DNA of 64,000 nt from Rubrivivax sp. (lineage in GTDB: Bacteria; Pseudomonadota; Gammaproteobacteria; Burkholderiales; Burkholderiaceae_C): assembly GCA_016789955.1 (NCBI GenBank), contig JAEUPB010000043.1:1-64000 (forward strand), read 5' to 3'. Position 1 is the stretch's first letter, and every line of letters begins with the position of its first letter. A program made the position numbers and the translations under genes. Under the pieces are notes generated by a model. It ran no database searches and was not told the DNA's origin. It worked only from the letters and a program-made list of their open reading frames with translations. Of this stretch, positions 60,051 to 64,000 are shown piece after piece.

Positions 60051-61073
60051 TCAGGCCACGGCAGCGCCCGGCGCGGGGAACTGCTCGGTGTCGATCTCGC
60101 GCTGCGTGGCGTCGCTGTAGCGCGGGCCGGCCACGTCGGGCGGGAAGAGGGCGGTGACGCGGGCGAGAAGGGCCGGCGACACCTGCAGGCGGGTGGTCGC
60201 GGCGTTCTCGCGGAGGTGCGCGATCGACGCCGTGCCTGGCACTGCCACCACATGCGGCCCCTGCGCCAGCACCCAGGCGAGCGCGAGCTGTGCCGGTGAG
60301 CAGCCGGCTTCCTCCGCGAGCGCGACGAACGCCGCGCGGCGCTCGAGGTTGCGCGGCCACCAGTCGGCGCCGAAGCGCGGCATCGCGCGGCGGATGTCCT
60401 TGGCATCGAAGGTGGCCGGGTCGGGCGGCGTGCCGGTGAGGTAGCCGCGCGCCACCGGGCTGAACGCGACGAAGGCGGCGCCCAGGCGCCGGCAGGCATC
60501 GAGCACGCCGATCTCGACGTTGCGGCTCCACGCCGAGTACTCGCTCTGCACCGCCGCGATCGGGTGCACGGCGTGGGCACGTTCGAGCGTGGCGGCGGAC
60601 ACTTCCGAGAGCCCGATGGCCCGGATGTGGCCGGCGCGCACGGCATCGGCCAGCGCTCCGACGCTCTCCTCGATCGGCACCCGGCGGTCGTAGCGGTGCA
60701 GGTAGTACAGGTCGATCACGTCGGTGCGCAACCGCTGCAGGCTGGCTTCGACGTGGCGCCGCAGTGTTTCGGGTCGGCCGTCGATCACGCGGCGTACCAC
60801 GCCGTCGGGGAAGGTCTCGCCGGCCAGCCCGCCCTTGCTGGCCAGCAGGAAGCGCGAGCGGTGCGGCGCGAGGTAGCGGCCGACCAGCGTCTCGCTGATG
60901 CCGAAGCCGTACAGCGCCGCGGTGTCGATGTGGTCGACGCCCAGGTCCAGCGCCTCAAGCAGCAGGCGCCCGACCTCGGCCTCCGGCAGCGGCGGCCGGT
61001 AGGCCCAGCAGAAGTTCATGCAGCCCAGGCCGATGGGGGCGACGGGGCGAGGGCCGAGGGGGCGGGGTTTCAT
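60051..61073 (-). CDS. Aldo/keto reductase
   Basis: A 340-residue NAD(P)H-dependent oxidoreductase. The catalytic tetrad Asp50, Tyr55 (HIDTAALYG), Lys80 (LLASKGG) and His126 (YYLHRYD) is complete, and the C-terminal segment GTASIAHLREN is the coenzyme-binding phosphate loop. The family reduces aldehydes and ketones; substrate is unknown. It is read before the NTPase gene on the same strand (20-base gap) and is divergent from the cyclase-NB-ARC gene, with 111 bases between them that hold no clear promoter hexamers. Confidence 0.9.
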   Translation of the reverse strand: MKPRPLGPRPVAPIGLGCMNFCWAYRPPLPEAEVGRLLLEALDLGVDHIDTAALYGFGISETLVGRYLAPHRSRFLLASKGGLAGETFPDGVVRRVIDGRPETLRRHVEASLQRLRTDVIDLYYLHRYDRRVPIEESVGALADAVRAGHIRAIGLSEVSAATLERAHAVHPIAAVQSEYSAWSRNVEIGVLDACRRLGAAFVAFSPVARGYLTGTPPDPATFDAKDIRRAMPRFGADWWPRNLERRAAFVALAEEAGCSPAQLALAWVLAQGPHVVAVPGTASIAHLRENAATTRLQVSPALLARVTALFPPDVAGPRYSDATQREIDTEQFPAPGAAVA

Positions 61074-61184
61074 GCCAGGAATCTGGAGCGCGAGCGTCCG
61101 GCACATTGTGGAGGCAGCCGGCCCAGCCCTCTGGACTTGGCGGTGCGGCGTGCGCATCATCCGCGGCGACGCCGAAGAACGACC

Positions 61185-63923
61185 GTGCCGAATTCCGTTC
61201 CCGACCTGCGCCCGACGCCCGCTCGGGAGTCCAGCGAGCCTGCCCGCGGCCCGGCGGCGCCCGTGCGCAAGATCGCGGCGATCCTGTGCGCCGACGTGGC
61301 GGCCTACTCGCGCCTGATGGGTGACGACGACGTCGCCACGCTGCACGACATCGTCGCGACGCGGCGGGTCCTGCACAGCCACGTGGCGGCTTGCAGCGGT
61401 AGGCTGGTGGACACCGCCGGAGACTCGATGCTGGCCGATTTCGGCAGCGCGGTGGACGCGCTGCGGGCGGCCGTGGCGATCCAGCAGGAGTTGGCTGCCG
61501 AGAATGCACTGAAGCCTGAGGCTCGCCGCATGCAACTGCGCATCGGGCTGAACATCGGCGACATCCTCGAGCACGAGGCAGCGCTGTACGGCGACGCGGT
61601 GAACGTGGCCGCCCGCCTGCAGACACTGGGCGAGGTGGGCGGGGTGTGCGTCTCGGCGGCGGTGCACGATCTCGTTCACGGGCGCATTCCGGTTGCGTTC
61701 GAGTACGCCGGCGAGCATGTCGTGAAGAACGTGCGGCAGCCCGTCAGGGTGTTTCACGTGCGATGGGGCGGCGAGCCCGATGCGCGGGACATCCTCACCC
61801 GGGCGTCGACACGAGCGGGCGGGGTGCAGCACGTCCGCCTGCCGCAGCCGTTGTCTTCGTTCGTCGGACGCGAAGAGCCGATCCAGGCGTTGCGGAACCT
61901 GGCTGCCCAGCATCGACTGATCACGATCGTCGGCCCGGGCGGCATCGGCAAGACGCGGCTCGCACAACGAATCGCGGAGCTGCGCACGCCCTCGCAAAGC
62001 GTCTGGTTCGTCGAGCTGGCGTCGATCGACGATGACCGGCTGCTGCCCAAGGTGGTCGCTGCCTCGCTCGGCATCCACGAGCAGGCCGGCCAGGCCACGG
62101 AGGAGGCGCTGCTGCGGATGCTGCGCAATCGGCGCGCGCTGATCGTGCTGGACAACTGCGAGCACGTCGCCATGGGTTGCGCGGGCCTGGTGCGCAGGCT
62201 GCTCTCGGGCGCGCCGAAGCTGCAGGTCCTCGCAACCAGCCGCGAGCCGCTGCGGATCACCGGCGAGCTCGCGTTCCCGCTGCCACCGCTCACGCTGCCC
62301 GACGACGGCCAGGATCTCCCGCCCGACGCGCTCGGTGCGTTCGAAGCAACCAGGCTGTTCCTGGAGCGGGCCGGTGCCGCGCTGCCCGGCTTCGTTGCCG
62401 ACGCTGGGCAGGCGCGTGCGCTGCTGCGCATCTGCCGGCATCTGGATGGCGTGCCGCTGGCGATCGAACTCGCCGCCGCGCGCCTGCGCGTGATGTCGCT
62501 CGACGACATCGAGCGCAGGCTCGGTCAGGTCTTCAGCCTGCTCGTCGGCGGCGAGCGAGGAGCGGAGCCGCGTCAACAGGCCCTGCGTGCGACCATCGAC
62601 TGGAGCCATGATCTGCTCGACGACGGCGAGCGCGTGGTCTTCCGCCGCCTCGCCGCCTTTGCCGGCTCGTGGACGTTGGACGCCGCGGAGGCGGTGGTGG
62701 CGGGCGACCGTGTGCCCGCGGAGCGCGTTCCGGAGCTCTTGGGCCGCCTGGTCGAGAAGTCCCTCGTGATGCGCGCCGCCGATGGCCGTCGCTACCGCTT
62801 TCTGCAGACGATGCGCCAGTACGCGCAAGACAGGCTGACCACCAGCGGCGAAGGTCCGGCCGTGCGGGATCGGCACCTCGCCTGCTATCTGTCGCTTGCC
62901 GAGCAGGCGCGCGGCTTCCTGTCGGGCCCGATGCAGGCCGAGTGGCTGGCCCGCCTGGACGCCGAGCAGGAGAACCTGATGGCGGCGCACGCCTGGTGCG
63001 GTCAGACCCGGGAGGGCGGAACCGCCGGGCTGCGACTGGCGTTCGCGCTGAAGCTGTACCTCTACAACCGCGGTCAGTTCGAGATCATGCGATGGAGCCT
63101 CGAAGAAGCCCTCGGGCGTGCCGACGCGCAGCCACGGACGTCGCTGCGGTGCAAGGTCGTGCACACGATGGGTCAGGTTCTGGGCGTGCTGGGCCGCCGC
63201 GATGAGGCCATGCCGCATCTGCAGGAGGCGCTCGCCATCGCCGAGGAGGTCGGCGAGCACGGGCGGGCCGCCATGGTGCTGCAGGAGATGGGAATGTCCG
63301 CGCTGGCGCAAGGCGACATGGAGACTTCGCGGGGATACCTGGAGCGCGGGCTCGAACGTGCCAGCGTCGCTGGCGATCGGCGACAGCTGGTGGCGGCCGT
63401 CACGACGATGGCGCACTGGCACCGCGTGCAGGGCGAACTGGCTCCCGCCGATGCGATGTACCGCCGTGCCTTCGATCTGGCGAGCGAACTGCGCGACCAG
63501 CAGACGATCAGCGTCGCGGTGATGAACCTGGCGATCGTCGCCATGGCTCGCGGCGATCAGGCGGCTGCGTGCCGGCTGCTGCGACAGGCGGGAGGCATCG
63601 CGCTGGCGCTGTCGTCGCGCCCGGCGGGTCAATGCCTGTTGGCGCTCGGATCCGGTCTCGCCGCCCTGCGCAGGGACTGGCGGCGAGCCGCACGGCTGGC
63701 GGCCGCGTCGCTGGCCGAGACGCGCCAGACCGGCATGTTCCTGGATCCTGCCGATCGGGCCTTCCTCGATCCCTTGTGGGCTCGTGCGCGCGACGAACTC
63801 GGGCCTGCGGCCCACGCCGCCGAGAGCGAGACCGGTCGATCGCAGGGCTACGACGACTCGATGAGCGAGATGATGGGCTGGCTGCAGGCCGTCGAGGGGC
63901 CGGGCGAAGCGTTCAGTCGTTGA
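61185..63923 (+). CDS. Adenylate/guanylate cyclase-NB-ARC-TPR signalling protein
   Basis: A 912-residue protein. The N-terminal class III cyclase (~28-195) keeps both metal Asp residues (Asp37 in CADVAAYS, Asp80 in AGDSM) and Asn140/Arg144 (YGDAVNVAARL), so it is probably active. NB-ARC follows (Walker A GPGGIGKT 250-257; IVLDNCEH, ATSREPL, GVPLAIELAA), then a winged-helix segment (~470-560) and a TPR-like helical C-terminus (~570-870). A start at GTG 61185 is assumed; GTG 61263 is an alternative, and neither has a good ribosome binding site. Its 3' end overlaps the next leftward gene by 11 bases. Confidence 0.85.
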   Translation: MPNSVPDLRPTPARESSEPARGPAAPVRKIAAILCADVAAYSRLMGDDDVATLHDIVATRRVLHSHVAACSGRLVDTAGDSMLADFGSAVDALRAAVAIQQELAAENALKPEARRMQLRIGLNIGDILEHEAALYGDAVNVAARLQTLGEVGGVCVSAAVHDLVHGRIPVAFEYAGEHVVKNVRQPVRVFHVRWGGEPDARDILTRASTRAGGVQHVRLPQPLSSFVGREEPIQALRNLAAQHRLITIVGPGGIGKTRLAQRIAELRTPSQSVWFVELASIDDDRLLPKVVAASLGIHEQAGQATEEALLRMLRNRRALIVLDNCEHVAMGCAGLVRRLLSGAPKLQVLATSREPLRITGELAFPLPPLTLPDDGQDLPPDALGAFEATRLFLERAGAALPGFVADAGQARALLRICRHLDGVPLAIELAAARLRVMSLDDIERRLGQVFSLLVGGERGAEPRQQALRATIDWSHDLLDDGERVVFRRLAAFAGSWTLDAAEAVVAGDRVPAERVPELLGRLVEKSLVMRAADGRRYRFLQTMRQYAQDRLTTSGEGPAVRDRHLACYLSLAEQARGFLSGPMQAEWLARLDAEQENLMAAHAWCGQTREGGTAGLRLAFALKLYLYNRGQFEIMRWSLEEALGRADAQPRTSLRCKVVHTMGQVLGVLGRRDEAMPHLQEALAIAEEVGEHGRAAMVLQEMGMSALAQGDMETSRGYLERGLERASVAGDRRQLVAAVTTMAHWHRVQGELAPADAMYRRAFDLASELRDQQTISVAVMNLAIVAMARGDQAAACRLLRQAGGIALALSSRPAGQCLLALGSGLAALRRDWRRAARLAAASLAETRQTGMFLDPADRAFLDPLWARARDELGPAAHAAESETGRSQGYDDSMSEMMGWLQAVEGPGEAFSR

Positions 63924-64000
63924 AGACCGTGGGGTCCAGCGTCTTGAAGGCGGCGCCGTTCTTCAGCACGTTGATCGCGTAGGTCCACTTGTAGCCGCTG
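63913..64000 (-). CDS. C-terminal end of an unidentified gene
   Basis: Only the last 28 complete codons are in the window, reading GYKWTYAINVLKNGAAFKTLDPTVFND then stop, seen here as fragments GYKWTYAINVLKNG and AAFKTLDPTVFND. Too short to assign. It is convergent with the cyclase-NB-ARC gene and overlaps its end by 11 bases. Confidence 0.6.
   Translation of the reverse strand, partial: SGYKWTYAINVLKNGAAFKTLDPTVFND

Noticed and set aside
60051-63815. Extension of the aldo/keto reductase frame far upstream
   Set aside because: The upstream part is antisense to the cyclase-NB-ARC gene; the reductase begins naturally at MKPRPLGPRP (61073).

Overview
The window is a high-GC (roughly 68-70% by eye), gene-dense stretch of a betaproteobacterial chromosome, most likely a Burkholderiales member of the Rubrivivax/Leptothrix/Methylibium kind. 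The main support is gene order recalled for that order: rpsO-pnp-quinone oxidoreductase-tpiA-secG-tRNA-Leu followed by a complete 14-gene nuo operon (nuoA-N), then a NUDIX hydrolase and a DUF1178 gene. No rRNA, insertion sequence, prophage or CRISPR array is visible. No stretch longer than about 250 bases lacks a gene.

Layout. 1-5.5 kb: a partial ureohydrolase (agmatinase family), a class I glutamine amidotransferase, isocitrate lyase (aceA) with a striking operator-like leader and a good terminator, and a GntR/ABC-ATPase/ABC-permease operon. 5.5-9.5 kb: iron-type alcohol dehydrogenase, an HSL-family esterase, a thioesterase-acetyltransferase fusion and tsaD. 9.5-14.9 kb: translation, RNA decay and glycolysis genes plus tRNA-Leu(GAG). 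14.9-29.4 kb: respiratory complex I. 29.4-33.6 kb: NUDIX hydrolase, a frameshifted DUF1178 gene, a D-2-hydroxyacid type flavoprotein, a DUF2069 membrane protein and a YihY-family membrane protein.

From about 33.8 kb the content turns accessory. A 1427-residue repeat lipoprotein is translationally coupled to an exported WD40-caspase-like protein. A leftward cluster follows: deoC, an ALDH16-type tandem aldehyde dehydrogenase, a cupin and a tripartite tricarboxylate transporter (TTT)-type binding protein. Next is a compact leftward operon of three large, mostly helical proteins with no recognisable family (46.0-52.8 kb), the best candidate here for an undescribed system. It is followed by a MauG-like dihaem lipoprotein, a LytTR response regulator with one normal and one apparently catalytically dead LytS-type kinase, a P-loop NTPase carrying a degenerate class III cyclase-like domain, an aldo/keto reductase, and a cyclase/NB-ARC/TPR protein. 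The last bases hold the end of one more leftward gene.

How it fits together. The left half is core metabolism: complex I feeds the respiratory chain, aceA opens the glyoxylate bypass, tpiA serves glycolysis, and rpsO, pnp and tsaD serve translation and RNA turnover. The right half is rich in signal-transduction and scaffold architectures (caspase-like, NB-ARC, P-loop NTPase, cyclases, coiled coils), as expected of a large-genome free-living bacterium with conflict or signalling modules. Links between these accessory genes are inferred from position only.
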